NCBI RefSeq assembly: GCF_000953635.1
Contig: NZ_LN614830.1
Span: forward strand, 310,001 to 374,000
Direction of reading: 5' to 3'
Origin: Legionella micdadei
Lineage (GTDB): Bacteria; Pseudomonadota; Gammaproteobacteria; Legionellales; Legionellaceae
DNA: 64,000 nt
Under the pieces are notes generated by a model. That model was not told where the DNA came from and searched no databases. It was given only the letters and a program-made list of their open reading frames with translations. Position numbers and translations under genes: made by a program. Positions 1 to 8,291 of this stretch are shown in pieces (the stretch's first letter is position 1; each line of letters opens with the position of its first letter).

Positions 1-1497
1 GGGGGGGGCGGTTTTTGGTTATTGCATATCGAAAAGGATAAAAAAAATGTTTTTATCGATGGGCGGGAAACCGCGCCGCTTGCCGCCCACAAAGACATGT
101 TCTTGGGAAAAGACGGTAATCCGGTCCCGGGATTGTCACTTAATGGCGGATTAGCTGCAGCGATTCCTGGTGAGCCAGCTACCCTTGTTTATGTTGCCCA
201 ACATTATGGACGCCTTCCTTTAGCAAAATCATTGGCACCTGCCATTCGTCTTGCTGAGCTGGGTTTTCCGGTTGATCATCAATTCAATTATTTCCTTACA
301 CTACAAGATCGCTTGCAAATGTTACAGCGTTACCCCGATAGTGCTGCCGTTTTTTTGAATCATGGAAATCCTTATCGAATTGGTGAACGACTTAAGCAAC
401 CGGATTTAGCTAACACGCTAAAAACATTAGCAGAGAAAGGTCATGATGGTTTTTACCGCGGAGAAATTGCTAACCGGTTAGTGAAAGGGGTGAGGGCGGC
501 AGGAGGAATCTGGTCTTTAGAAGATTTAGCTCGCTACCAGATTAAAGTCCGTGAACCTTTGCAGGGGGCCTTTCATAACATGTTAATTATTACAGCCCCT
601 CCACCTTCGGCTGGAGGGGTGGCTTTATTAACCATGCTAAACATTCTGGCCGATTACCCGTTACAGTCTCTAACTAAAGTCCAATGGGTTCATTATCTTG
701 TCGAAGCCATGCGACTTGCTTATTGGCAACGTGCAAGATTTTTGGCCGACCCTGATTTTGTTCGAATCCCGTTGGATATGCTTTTGTCTGCTGAGAATGC
801 AAAGCAGTTGCGTCAACTGATTCCTGCCGATAAAGCGTTACCTAGCGAAGCGTTACAAGGAGAAAAATCGAATGTAGAAAGTCAAAGCACCACTCAAATG
901 GTTGTTTTAGACAAAGAAGGTAACCGTGTATCTGCAACCATGACCGTTAATTACATCTTCGGTTCGAGTGTTGTACCTGCCGGGACTGGAGTATTGCTTA
1001 ATGACGAGATGGATGATTTTTCCATTAAGCCAGGCACAAGAAATGTATATGGTATAGTGGGAAGCGATGTCAACGCTATCCAGCCTGGTAAAAGGCCATT
1101 ATCAAGTATGGCTCCGACTTTTCTTGAAATGCCAGGTCGCTTAGCTATCTTTGGCACACCTGGCGGCAGTCGTATCCCCACGATGGTGTTGTTGGCTTCC
1201 TTAGCATTTAATGATTTTCAGGGGGCAATTACTATGGTTGCTGCTATGCGCTTTCACCATCAATATTTGCCTGATTGGATACAAGTTGAACCAGAAACTT
1301 TTTCTCCTGCACTCCAGGCAGACTTAAAGGCAATGGGCTATAACTTGATGTTACTAAAACAGTACTATGGCGACATGCAAGCAATTACTTGGGATAAAGC
1401 AAATAACGTGGTTACTGCTGCCTCTGATCCAAGAGATATGGGTTTAGCTGTAGTTATGACTCAAAAGCAGCAAGCGGGTTATGGTTTTAAATATTAA
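1..1497 (+). CDS. ggt: gamma-glutamyltranspeptidase, 5' end outside window
   Basis: Cleaves gamma-glutamyl bonds of glutathione and related peptides, usually in the periplasm, and autoprocesses into two subunits. The frame is open from base 1 and begins with the family's GGGGF-type motif, so the TTG at 22 is not the true start; the signal peptide and N-terminal part of the large subunit lie upstream. The processing site is in the STTQMVVLD segment: the first Thr (codon 889-891) is the expected nucleophile and new N-terminus of the small subunit. Downstream are the substrate-site motifs PLSSMAPT and GTPGGSRIPT. The C-terminus looks complete. The gene converges with the acyltransferase at 1569. 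Confidence 0.93.
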   Translation, partial: GGGGFWLLHIEKDKKNVFIDGRETAPLAAHKDMFLGKDGNPVPGLSLNGGLAAAIPGEPATLVYVAQHYGRLPLAKSLAPAIRLAELGFPVDHQFNYFLTLQDRLQMLQRYPDSAAVFLNHGNPYRIGERLKQPDLANTLKTLAEKGHDGFYRGEIANRLVKGVRAAGGIWSLEDLARYQIKVREPLQGAFHNMLIITAPPPSAGGVALLTMLNILADYPLQSLTKVQWVHYLVEAMRLAYWQRARFLADPDFVRIPLDMLLSAENAKQLRQLIPADKALPSEALQGEKSNVESQSTTQMVVLDKEGNRVSATMTVNYIFGSSVVPAGTGVLLNDEMDDFSIKPGTRNVYGIVGSDVNAIQPGKRPLSSMAPTFLEMPGRLAIFGTPGGSRIPTMVLLASLAFNDFQGAITMVAAMRFHHQYLPDWIQVEPETFSPALQADLKAMGYNLMLLKQYYGDMQAITWDKANNVVTAASDPRDMGLAVVMTQKQQAGYGFKY

Positions 1498-1568
1498 AAT
1501 GAGTCGGAGATCGACCTTGGGTAAATAAGACCAACCTGCTCAAGTAGTCCCTTCTAAGTGACAAGCAA

Positions 1569-2297
1569 TTATTCACCCACGAGTTGCTTAATGGCTTGGT
1601 GTACTCTCTCAACCAATTGATCTCGCGTTTCGTAGGTATATTGAGAAGCATCGATAGCTTTGCCAACATGTATCTCTGCGGTTTGATTGAGGTTAAATTG
1701 CGTAGTCCGTGCCGGAAGAATATCATAAGCACCGCGAATTCCAATGGGAATAATTGTGGCTTGAGCGGCAATGGCCGTAATGAACGCCCCTTTTTTAAAA
1801 GGGGCAAGTTTGCCATCTTTTGAGCGTGTTCCTTCGGGTGCTATCCACATGATGATCCCGCTTTCTAATAGTTGGCGAGCCTGTTCCAAATCTTTCACTG
1901 CTTGGTGTCTATTATGCCGATCGATAAAAGGGAATTCTGCAGCAGCCATACCTTTCCCCATGAGCGGTATTTTTGATAATTCTTTTTTAGCGAGCATGCG
2001 GATCGAATAATCGGGAAATGCTTTAAAACTAATAGGAATATCATACAGGCTACTATGGTTACACATGATGATAGTGGCTTTACCGGGCTGCGGTTTGACA
2101 CGATGTGGATTGATGACCTCACATTTCACTTTCACTAAATTAAGAATACGATTCGCCCAGTGATGGATTGTTTTATCCACCCATGCGCGGTTTGTTGTAC
2201 CCGTAAAACCCCTTACTATAGACCGGATACAAGCATCTGCTGTGTATAAAGCAGAAAGAACCATTATCCACTGGGTGTGTAATTTGCTAATTTTCAT
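1569..2297 (-). CDS. 1-acyl-sn-glycerol-3-phosphate acyltransferase (PlsC family)
   Basis: Predicted to transfer an acyl chain to lysophosphatidic acid, or to a related lysolipid, at the inner membrane. The 242-residue length is typical of the family. The catalytic NHSSLYD box (HX4D) is at residues 80-86, the FIDRHNR block at 124-130 and the EGTRS phosphate-binding box at 155-159. A hydrophobic N-terminal stretch suggests membrane association. Legionellae usually carry several PlsC paralogues, so the exact substrate is uncertain and I give no symbol. About 140 bp separate its start from the end of mutM upstream on the same strand. Confidence 0.88.
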   Translation of the reverse strand: MKISKLHTQWIMVLSALYTADACIRSIVRGFTGTTNRAWVDKTIHHWANRILNLVKVKCEVINPHRVKPQPGKATIIMCNHSSLYDIPISFKAFPDYSIRMLAKKELSKIPLMGKGMAAAEFPFIDRHNRHQAVKDLEQARQLLESGIIMWIAPEGTRSKDGKLAPFKKGAFITAIAAQATIIPIGIRGAYDILPARTTQFNLNQTAEIHVGKAIDASQYTYETRDQLVERVHQAIKQLVGE

Positions 2298-2433
2298 AAT
2301 AATGATGGATTATAAATAGATGGCTTGATGATACTGCAACTGTTTAAGGTTGCGAAGAGAAAAGAATGCTTAGTCTTATGAATTTCGGTGAATAATGGGC
2401 TTGAAAAAGAGATAAAAACAGTTCGGTCAATCT

Positions 2434-3264
2434 TTACCCCCTAACTTTTTTAGGTTGGCATACAGGACAATATGCAGAATTACGGCCGGCGATGGTAAGG
2501 GTTTCGATTGTAGTTCCGCATTGATAACAGGGCAGATTTTTGCGGCCATAAACTTGCAATTTATTGGTAAAATAACCAGGTTTACCCTCTGCGGAGTAAA
2601 AATCACGTAGAGTTGTACCCCCAGCATTAATTGCCTGTTGCAATACTTGTGTAATTGACGAAACAAGTTTAGCAAACTCATCATAAGTTGTTTGGCTTGC
2701 AGGGGTCAGTGGGTGGATACCCGCATAAAATAAACTTTCAGTGGCATAGATGTTACCAACCCCAACCACAATGTCATTCCTCATAATAAAAGCTTTCATA
2801 GTTTGAATTTTGCTATGAGCACGAGCGGATAAGTATTCTGGATTGAATTCTCTAGAGAAAGGTTCGGGACCCAAATGCGCTAGAAGAGGATGTTGCTCGG
2901 GATTCTTCTCAATATAAAGCCAAAGGCCAAAACGGCGTGGGTCATTGTATCGAAGCACTTTTCCATTACTTAATATAAAATCCACGTGATCGTGTTTCCC
3001 TGCGGCTACATCCTGCCTAACAATGCGTAAGTGGCCAGACATTCCTAAATGGTTGAGCAGATAACCTTCAGATAAATCGAATAGTAGGTATTTTGCTCGA
3101 CGTGAAATGGCTTTAATTTGCTTGCCCACACAGAGTTGGCGAAGGTCTGGTTGAATCGCCAGGCGTAATTGTTGGTGTCTTACAACGAGGTCAGTGATTG
3201 TTTGATCAAGCAAAAATGGACTGATGCCAAGTCGCGTGATTTCTACTTCAGGTAATTCAGGCAT
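2434..3264 (-). CDS. mutM: formamidopyrimidine-DNA glycosylase
   Basis: Base-excision repair enzyme that removes 8-oxoguanine and formamidopyrimidines and nicks the abasic site. The protein begins MPELPEVE, supplying the catalytic Pro2 and Glu3; the conserved Lys is near residue 58. A C-terminal four-cysteine zinc finger (CYQC at 246-249, CPVC at 266-269) is intact. The 276-residue length is normal. The ATG overlaps the stop codon of the upstream small membrane protein in a TAATG arrangement, which indicates translational coupling. Confidence 0.96.
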   Translation of the reverse strand: MPELPEVEITRLGISPFLLDQTITDLVVRHQQLRLAIQPDLRQLCVGKQIKAISRRAKYLLFDLSEGYLLNHLGMSGHLRIVRQDVAAGKHDHVDFILSNGKVLRYNDPRRFGLWLYIEKNPEQHPLLAHLGPEPFSREFNPEYLSARAHSKIQTMKAFIMRNDIVVGVGNIYATESLFYAGIHPLTPASQTTYDEFAKLVSSITQVLQQAINAGGTTLRDFYSAEGKPGYFTNKLQVYGRKNLPCYQCGTTIETLTIAGRNSAYCPVCQPKKVRG

Positions 3265-3503
3265 TAGTCTCGATCATTATGTTCTATAATTCGCCCTTTG
3301 GTTTTAACGGGTGGTTTGCTAACCTGACGGGGAAAAAGGAAATTTTTCACTGAATAAATTGCCCACATCACGGAACCGATCAAAAACCCCCACATCAACA
3401 CATAGGAAAACATAATAAACAGCCCTATTACGAGGGCAATGGCAATTCCTAAAATAAGAAAGGGAATTAAATTCTGAAAAATGCGTTCTACTTTACCATT
3501 CAT
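3264..3503 (-). CDS. small membrane protein, function unknown
   Basis: A 79-residue protein with a short polar N-terminus, two adjacent hydrophobic helices (about residues 12-33 and 36-55) and a basic cytoplasmic-looking tail. I do not recognise a family. Its stop codon shares one base with the mutM start (TAATG), so the two genes are co-transcribed and probably translationally coupled. A Shine-Dalgarno-like CTCAGGA (minus strand) precedes the start. The pairing with mutM does not itself imply a repair role. Confidence 0.72.
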   Translation of the reverse strand: MNGKVERIFQNLIPFLILGIAIALVIGLFIMFSYVLMWGFLIGSVMWAIYSVKNFLFPRQVSKPPVKTKGRIIEHNDRD

Positions 3504-3721
3504 GTCTCTATCCTGAGGAGTTGCGTTAAGTCCTATTGAACAAGTTATATCTAAAATTATCGTTCACAAGGTGAATTGTTGCAACGAAATTATGTGTTTT
3601 GTGATATTATAAGCTAAAGACTGCTGATATTGTTTATCTAAATCCAGGTCGTTGTTTGTGTTTTATACCGGATTTTAGTCTATTATCATCATCAAATCAT
3701 TAATTGTAGTCGGAGTAACTT

Positions 3722-4909
3722 ATGATCTATGGTATCTTAAACCTGTCATTATGGGGTTATGTGATAGCAACAATAGTGTTAACACAAATTACCATTGCTG
3801 CAGTTACTATATACCTACATCGATATCAAACTCACCGTGCTTTAACTTTACATCCGCTTGTTAGTCATTTTTTTCGTTTCTGGCTCTGGCTCACTACCGG
3901 GATGATTACTGCTGAGTGGGTAGCCATTCACCGCAAACATCATGCTACCTGTGATATAGAGGGCGATCCGCACAGCCCTAAAGTTTTAGGTTTGAAGAAA
4001 GTATTCTGGCAGGGTGCTGAGCTTTACAGGGATGCAGCTAAAGACAAAGAAATGATCGCCAAATATTCTCATGGTACTCCAAATGATTGGATGGAGCGCA
4101 ACGTTTATAAACGATTTTCCTCCAAAGGTATCCTCCTCATGCTTATCCTTGATCTTGTACTTTTTGGTCTTCCTGGGATTACGATATGGGCGATTCAAAT
4201 GATGTGGATACCTATTCATGCTGCCGGTGTTATTAATGGCATCGGTCATTATTTTGGCTATCGTAACTATGAATGCCCGGATGCTGCAACCAACATCATT
4301 CCTTGGGGATTTTGGATTGGTGGTGAAGAATTACATAATAATCATCACACTTTTGCTTCTTCTGCTAAATTTTCTGTGAAATGGTGGGAGTTTGACATTG
4401 GTTGGCTCTACATACGCTGTCTCTCGTTTTTGGGTCTTGCCAAAGTTAAAAAGTTACCGCCTAAATTGGCTCGCGATACAGGAAAGCTGCATATCGATCT
4501 GGATACAGTTAAGGCTGTAATAGGTAATCGCTTTCAAATCATGTCTCATTACTATAATCGGGTTGTCCGCCCAATTTTAAAGCACGAACGCTTAAGCACA
4601 ATAAATAAAGCCGATAAGCGTTTATTTCAGCGTGCAGGAAAGCTATTGCGCCGTCAAGATACCTTACTGTCGCCAAGGGCAAAAACACGGCTACAAACGT
4701 TGTTAGAAAGATATGAACAGATTCGTGTTGTTTATAACTACCGTCAATCATTGCAAAATATCTGGCTGAAGACGGCTAGCTCACAAAAGGAACTAGTAGA
4801 GGCACTGCAGCAGTGGTGTAAACAAGCGGAAGAATCAGGTTTAGAGGTTTTGCGGCAGTTCGCTCTGCAAATCAGAGGTTACGTGCTGCAACCAGCCAAA
4901 CTAAGTTAG
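3722..4909 (+). CDS. acyl-lipid/acyl-CoA fatty-acid desaturase (membrane di-iron)
   Basis: Integral-membrane delta-9-type desaturase that introduces a double bond into membrane fatty acids using a di-iron centre. The three histidine boxes are intact: HRYQTH at 33-38, HRKHH at 70-74 and HNNHH at 205-209, plus the NGIGH motif at 172-176. Hydrophobic helices flank the boxes. The last ~130 residues are a basic helical extension beyond the catalytic core. GGAG (3711-3714) sits 7 nt before the ATG. Transcribed alone, with a hairpin terminator candidate downstream. Confidence 0.92.
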   Translation: MIYGILNLSLWGYVIATIVLTQITIAAVTIYLHRYQTHRALTLHPLVSHFFRFWLWLTTGMITAEWVAIHRKHHATCDIEGDPHSPKVLGLKKVFWQGAELYRDAAKDKEMIAKYSHGTPNDWMERNVYKRFSSKGILLMLILDLVLFGLPGITIWAIQMMWIPIHAAGVINGIGHYFGYRNYECPDAATNIIPWGFWIGGEELHNNHHTFASSAKFSVKWWEFDIGWLYIRCLSFLGLAKVKKLPPKLARDTGKLHIDLDTVKAVIGNRFQIMSHYYNRVVRPILKHERLSTINKADKRLFQRAGKLLRRQDTLLSPRAKTRLQTLLERYEQIRVVYNYRQSLQNIWLKTASSQKELVEALQQWCKQAEESGLEVLRQFALQIRGYVLQPAKLS

Positions 4910-4947
4910 TGCCTTTTTGCTCTCCTGCACTAACTTTCTCTCCTTAG

Positions 4948-4984
4948 AGATAGCTCCCTGATTTCGAGGGGTAGCTATCTTTCT
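4948..4984 (+). terminator. hairpin terminator candidate after the desaturase
   Basis: AGATAGCT (4948-4955) pairs with AGCTATCT (4973-4980), with a CCC/GGGG extension inside the stem, followed by a short TTCT tract. It lies about 40 nt after the desaturase stop. The weak U-tract makes it a moderate call. Confidence 0.5.
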
Positions 4985-5216
4985 GAAATCCCCTGTGTGC
5001 ACACATAACTTAAACGCCAATTATTGGTATACATGGTGTCCTGTTTCTAAAAACAAAATTCTGTTTAATATGCATTAACGCCCCAACAATTCTGGAAATT
5101 CATAAATAGGGAATAATCTGTTGCTAAAATAATAATATTAACCAACAATGAAGATTGACATTAGATTACTTTTGCTTTGAAGTAGTAATACCAATCACAA
5201 TTGAGGAGAGCAATTT
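4985..5216. other. upstream region of the PHA operon
   Basis: Non-coding and AT-rich. A consensus -35 hexamer TTGACA is at 5155-5160, but no convincing -10 follows at 16-18 bp. A single TTGC half-site (5121-5124) resembles one arm of the elements upstream of the phasin genes. A strong Shine-Dalgarno GAGGAGA lies 7-8 nt before the phaB ATG at 5217. Confidence 0.4.
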
Positions 5217-5957
5217 ATGGAACGGATGACGGCTGTTGTAACGGGTGGTACCGGTGGGATTGGCACGGCTATTTGCAGACGACTTGCGTCAGAATACCAA
5301 GTTGTTGCTTGTTACTATAAGCATGGAAAGCATGAGGAAGCTAAGCATTGGCAAGAGATTCAAAAAGAAGCAGGCTACGATATCGATATCATTTATGCCA
5401 ACATCGAGAATTTTGCTGATTGTGAAAATCTCGCCTCTCTTGTGATGGAGCGTTATGGGCGCATTGATGTTTTAGTAAATAATGCAGGAATCACTGCGGA
5501 TGTGAGTTTGAAAAAAATGACACCAGAACAGTGGCAGCAAGTCATTGATGCTAATTTAAATTCAGTTTTTAATGTGACGCGAAATGTGTTGCCTGCCATG
5601 TTGGATAAAGGGTATGGGCGAATTATTAGTATATCGTCAATAAATGGCCGCAAAGGTCAATTCGGTCAATGCAATTATGCATCCAGTAAGGCGGCACTCT
5701 TTGGTTTTAGCAAAAGTTTGGCTCTAGAAGTCGCTTGCAAAGGAATTACAGTAAATACTATTTCTCCCGGTTATATTGAAACACCAATGCTGGCTGGAAT
5801 GAAGGAAGAGGTTCTACAAAGTATTATTGCTAATATACCTGTTGGCCGCTTAGGAAAACCTGAAGAAATTGCAGAGGCAGTTGCGTTTCTTGCAGCTCCT
5901 GGAGCAGGTTTTATAACAGGTGCTAATCTGGATATTAACGGCGGACAGTATATGTAA
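5217..5957 (+). CDS. phaB: acetoacetyl-CoA reductase (SDR), paralogue 1
   Basis: NADPH-dependent reductase predicted to make (R)-3-hydroxybutyryl-CoA for PHA synthesis. Classical SDR layout: GGTGGIG cofactor loop at 10-16, NNAG at 88-91, catalytic Ser near 140, Tyr154 and Lys158 (YASSK). The 246-residue length fits PhaB. A strong GAGGAG ribosome site precedes the ATG. It is followed 19 nt later by a second, clearly related reductase, then phaR, phasins and phaC, so a PHA role is well supported by context. A FabG-type activity cannot be excluded from sequence alone. Confidence 0.9.
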   Translation: MERMTAVVTGGTGGIGTAICRRLASEYQVVACYYKHGKHEEAKHWQEIQKEAGYDIDIIYANIENFADCENLASLVMERYGRIDVLVNNAGITADVSLKKMTPEQWQQVIDANLNSVFNVTRNVLPAMLDKGYGRIISISSINGRKGQFGQCNYASSKAALFGFSKSLALEVACKGITVNTISPGYIETPMLAGMKEEVLQSIIANIPVGRLGKPEEIAEAVAFLAAPGAGFITGANLDINGGQYM

Positions 5958-5976
5958 CCTCAGGGAGAGGAATGGT

Positions 5977-6723
5977 ATGCAAAAGGATAAAATTGCACTG
6001 ATCACTGGTGGTACGGGTGATATTGGTACAGCTATTGTTAAGCAGTTGAATCCTCTCTACGGTAAAGTGATTGCGCTTGATGTTGTTCCTGGGGATAAGG
6101 CTGCCTTGTGGCAGTCTGAACTGCATCAACACGGTTTTCAGCAATCGTTGTTCCGACGTATGGATGTAACGGATTTCGATCAGTGCAAAGTAGTCATTGA
6201 CAGCATTATTCAAGAGTTTGGTCGTATTGATGTGCTGGTAAACAATGCGGGCATCACTCGCGATGCAGTATTCAATAAAATGACGAAGGAGCAATGGGAT
6301 GACGTATTACGGGTTAACCTTGATGGCATGTTTAACGTAACTAGGCATGTAGTGGATTGCATGCGCAGGCAAGAAAGCGGGCGGATTATCAATATTTCTT
6401 CTGTGAATGCGCAGAAAGGGCAATATTCACAGGCCAATTATGCTGCTTCTAAAGCGGGTATTTATGGTTTTACTAAAAGTCTTGCCCAGGAATTAATGGC
6501 AAAAAATATAACTGTTAATAGTATTTCTCCAGGTTATGTGAACACACGGTTAATGCAAGGGATTCGCCCAGATATATTGAAGTCGATTATTGAATTAATT
6601 CCTGCAAAACGGCTCGCGGAGCCTGAAGAAATTGCGTGGGTAGTGGAGTTCTTGGTTAATGATAACAGCCGTTATATCACCGGAGCTAATTTAAGTATTA
6701 ATGGTGGATTACACATGTACTAG
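5977..6723 (+). CDS. acetoacetyl-CoA reductase (SDR), paralogue 2
   Basis: Second PhaB-like SDR, 248 residues from the ATG at 5977. An upstream in-frame ATG at 5920 lies inside the preceding gene; GGGAGAGG (5963-5970) points to 5977. Motifs: GGTGDIG at 11-17, NNAG at 89-92, SS at 141-142, Tyr155 and Lys159 (YAASK). It shares the full-length SDR plan and many blocks with the gene just upstream, so the pair arose by tandem duplication. The divergence suggests different chain-length or cofactor preference, which is inference. Probably co-transcribed with phaB and perhaps phaR. Confidence 0.88.
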   Translation: MQKDKIALITGGTGDIGTAIVKQLNPLYGKVIALDVVPGDKAALWQSELHQHGFQQSLFRRMDVTDFDQCKVVIDSIIQEFGRIDVLVNNAGITRDAVFNKMTKEQWDDVLRVNLDGMFNVTRHVVDCMRRQESGRIINISSVNAQKGQYSQANYAASKAGIYGFTKSLAQELMAKNITVNSISPGYVNTRLMQGIRPDILKSIIELIPAKRLAEPEEIAWVVEFLVNDNSRYITGANLSINGGLHMY

Positions 6724-6825
6724 TAAAATGCTAATAAATCAAGGTAAACAGAGCATGAACATTTAGTTGTCATGATATTTGCATCTATCCATCATGGAAA
6801 AGCCTTATCTTCGTGTGAGATTAAA

Positions 6826-7236
6826 ATGGCAAGATTAATAAAGAAATATAAAAACCGTAGACTTTACGATACAGAAAAAAGTCAATATATTACAGTCGAG
6901 GAGCTTCAATCTTATGTCATAGATGGTATCCCTTTTCGCGTGGAAGATTCGACCACGGGCAAGGATATAACCACCGCTACCCTTCTGCAAATTTTTGTGG
7001 AAATGGAAAGCGGACCTACTCAGTTTCTAACTCAGGAGATGTTGCGTCAATTAATCATTCTTGCTCATCATCCGATGAGCAAGTCATTTAAAGACATGTT
7101 GGAGCAGATGTTTTCTGGGTTGGAAAATTCGTTAGGAAGAAATCATTATCTGAATGATTACCAGAAGGCAACGGACACCTGGAATCAACAAATGCAAGAG
7201 TTCATGAAGCAATGGCAAGGTTTTTTTAAGCCTTGA
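6826..7236 (+). CDS. phaR: PHA synthesis regulator PhaR
   Basis: Transcriptional repressor that binds PHA granules and phasin promoters and releases DNA when polymer forms. The N-terminus from the ATG at 6826 (MARLIKKYKNRRLYDT) is the PhaR DNA-binding domain signature, followed by a central PHB-accumulation-regulator domain. The earlier ATG at 6772 would add 18 residues outside the conserved domain, so I choose 6826 (136 aa). The C-terminal half is helical with hydrophobic heptads. It lies between the reductases and phasins, and an inverted motif at 7250-7260 just after its stop is a candidate operator. Confidence 0.92.
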   Translation: MARLIKKYKNRRLYDTEKSQYITVEELQSYVIDGIPFRVEDSTTGKDITTATLLQIFVEMESGPTQFLTQEMLRQLIILAHHPMSKSFKDMLEQMFSGLENSLGRNHYLNDYQKATDTWNQQMQEFMKQWQGFFKP

Positions 7237-7249
7237 ACGAACGACTATG

Positions 7250-7260
7250 CTGCAACGCAA
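7250..7260. promoter_or_regulatory. candidate PhaR operator upstream of phasin 1
   Basis: CTGC-AAC-GCAA, an inverted TGC-N3-GCA element followed by an A-tract. It sits 29 nt upstream of the phaP1 -35 hexamer. It resembles the CTGC-N3-GCAG site reported for PhaR of Paracoccus, as I remember it. The same element recurs at 7829-7839 in the same position relative to the second phasin. Confidence 0.5.
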
Positions 7261-7278
7261 AAAAATCAATCTAAATGC

Positions 7279-7308
7279 TTGACAGATGGATGGAGAGAGT
7301 ACTAATCT
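7279..7308 (+). promoter_or_regulatory. phasin 1 sigma-70 promoter
   Basis: TTGACA (7279-7284), 18-bp spacer, TAATCT (7303-7308). The same arrangement with a 17-bp spacer precedes the second phasin. A 27-nt identical block (7312-7338, also at 7892-7918) follows and includes the Shine-Dalgarno GAGGAGA. Confidence 0.65.
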
Positions 7309-7340
7309 AATATTGTGCGCTGCAACATTTTGAGGAGATA

Positions 7341-7631
7341 ATGATGAATCAACCTTTCGAAAGATGGAGTGAGTTAGCAAAAAAATTGCAAGCTCCTTTT
7401 CAAGAAATTGCTGAACTCAATGTAAAAACTCTACAAGGTTTTAATTACATCAAACCAGATGAGTTGGCTAATCTAAAAAAACCAGAAGAATTGTTTGAAA
7501 AGCAAATTAGTTTAGCAGTTGAGAACGGCCATAAGGCATTAGACTATATGCAAAAGTCTTTTGAAATTATGGAAAAAGCAATGCTTTCTTTTGTACAAGA
7601 AGTCAAAAACAAAAGCGAATCTAAGCATTAA
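7341..7631 (+). CDS. phaP: phasin 1, PHA granule-associated protein
   Basis: Short phasin (96 aa) predicted to coat the PHA granule surface and control granule size. It is one amphipathic helical module starting MMNQPFERW and containing the phasin-type stretch ELNVKTLQ followed by helices rich in Lys and Glu. Starts at ATGATG after GAGGAGA. It is closely similar along its whole length to the second phasin at 7924. Its promoter carries a PhaR-operator-like element, so repression by PhaR until polymer accumulates is likely (inference). Confidence 0.87.
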   Translation: MMNQPFERWSELAKKLQAPFQEIAELNVKTLQGFNYIKPDELANLKKPEELFEKQISLAVENGHKALDYMQKSFEIMEKAMLSFVQEVKNKSESKH

Positions 7632-7717
7632 TTCTCTGGGCAAAGAAAAAAATTAGATGACTGATAGTGGGTGAGCTTTCTGACCCTGTTCAGGCACGCT
7701 CTAATTCATCCTCACCA

Positions 7718-7742
7718 ATTGCCACGTTTTAGACGTGGCAAT
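7718..7742. repeat. perfect 10-bp inverted repeat between the phasins
   Basis: ATTGCCACGT (7718-7727) and ACGTGGCAAT (7733-7742) with a 5-nt loop. No U-tract follows, so it is either a weak terminator for phasin 1 or an RNA-stabilising hairpin. Confidence 0.5.
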
Positions 7743-7828
7743 AGTTACCTCATGAATAAAATAAATTCCATTGGTTAAATTCCCTATTGATGATTTTGGC
7801 AAATTAAGAAATAAAATCTTTAATTATG

Positions 7829-7839
7829 TTGCATTGCAA
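7829..7839. promoter_or_regulatory. candidate PhaR operator upstream of phasin 2
   Basis: TTGC-ATT-GCAA, a symmetric TGC-N3-GCA element followed by an A-tract, 31 nt upstream of the phaP2 -35. It is the counterpart of 7250-7260. Confidence 0.5.
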
Positions 7840-7859
7840 AAAAATAAAAAGGAAATGCC

Positions 7860-7888
7860 TTGACATATGGTTGTTCAAATACTAATCT
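7860..7888 (+). promoter_or_regulatory. phasin 2 sigma-70 promoter
   Basis: TTGACA (7860-7865), 17-bp spacer, TAATCT (7883-7888), followed by the 27-nt block shared with phasin 1 at 7892-7918. Confidence 0.65.
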
Positions 7889-7923
7889 ATTATTGTGCGC
7901 TGCAACATTTTGAGGAGAATATA

Positions 7924-8208
7924 ATGAACCAACCATTTGAAAAGTTAAATGAGATAGCAAAAAAATTGCAAGCACCTTTTCAAGAAATTGCTGAACTTAA
8001 TGTGAGGACTCTTCAAGCAGTTAATTATCTAAAACCTGAAGAACTAACCACGATAAGAAAACCAGAAGAACTCTGGGAAAAGCAAATCAATTTGGCTGTA
8101 GAAAATGGTCACAATGCATTAAATTACATGCAAAAAACATATGAGATCATTGAAAAAGCCATGCTTTCGTTAATGCAAGAAACAAGAAAAAATAATCCTT
8201 TGCATTAA
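7924..8208 (+). CDS. phaP: phasin 2, PHA granule-associated protein
   Basis: Second phasin, 94 aa from the ATG at 7924. An earlier in-frame ATG at 7867 would place the promoter and 27-nt leader inside the gene, and GAGGAGA at 7912-7918 supports 7924. It opens MNQPFEKLNEIAKKLQ and matches phasin 1 over its full length, differing mainly in the middle and the tail. Promoter and leader are duplicated together with the gene, so the two copies are probably co-regulated. A strong terminator follows at 8228. Confidence 0.87.
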   Translation: MNQPFEKLNEIAKKLQAPFQEIAELNVRTLQAVNYLKPEELTTIRKPEELWEKQINLAVENGHNALNYMQKTYEIIEKAMLSLMQETRKNNPLH

Positions 8209-8227
8209 TCGTATTTTCGATTGAAAG

Positions 8228-8254
8228 AAAGACTACCGCCCGGTAGTCTTTTTT
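8228..8254. terminator. bidirectional rho-independent terminator, phaP2/phaC
   Basis: GACTACCG (8231-8238) and CGGTAGTC (8241-8248) form a perfect 8-bp stem with a CC loop, flanked by A-rich sequence on the left and TTTTTT on the right. It serves phasin 2 (+) and possibly phaC (-). Confidence 0.88.
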
Positions 8255-8291
8255 ATTCCAGATTTATCCTGCCTCTCATTAAATTCCAAGG

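Noticed and set aside
5155-5188. Complete promoter for the phaB operon
   Set aside because: TTGACA is perfect but no acceptable -10 occurs at 16-18 bp; recorded only as part of the upstream region.
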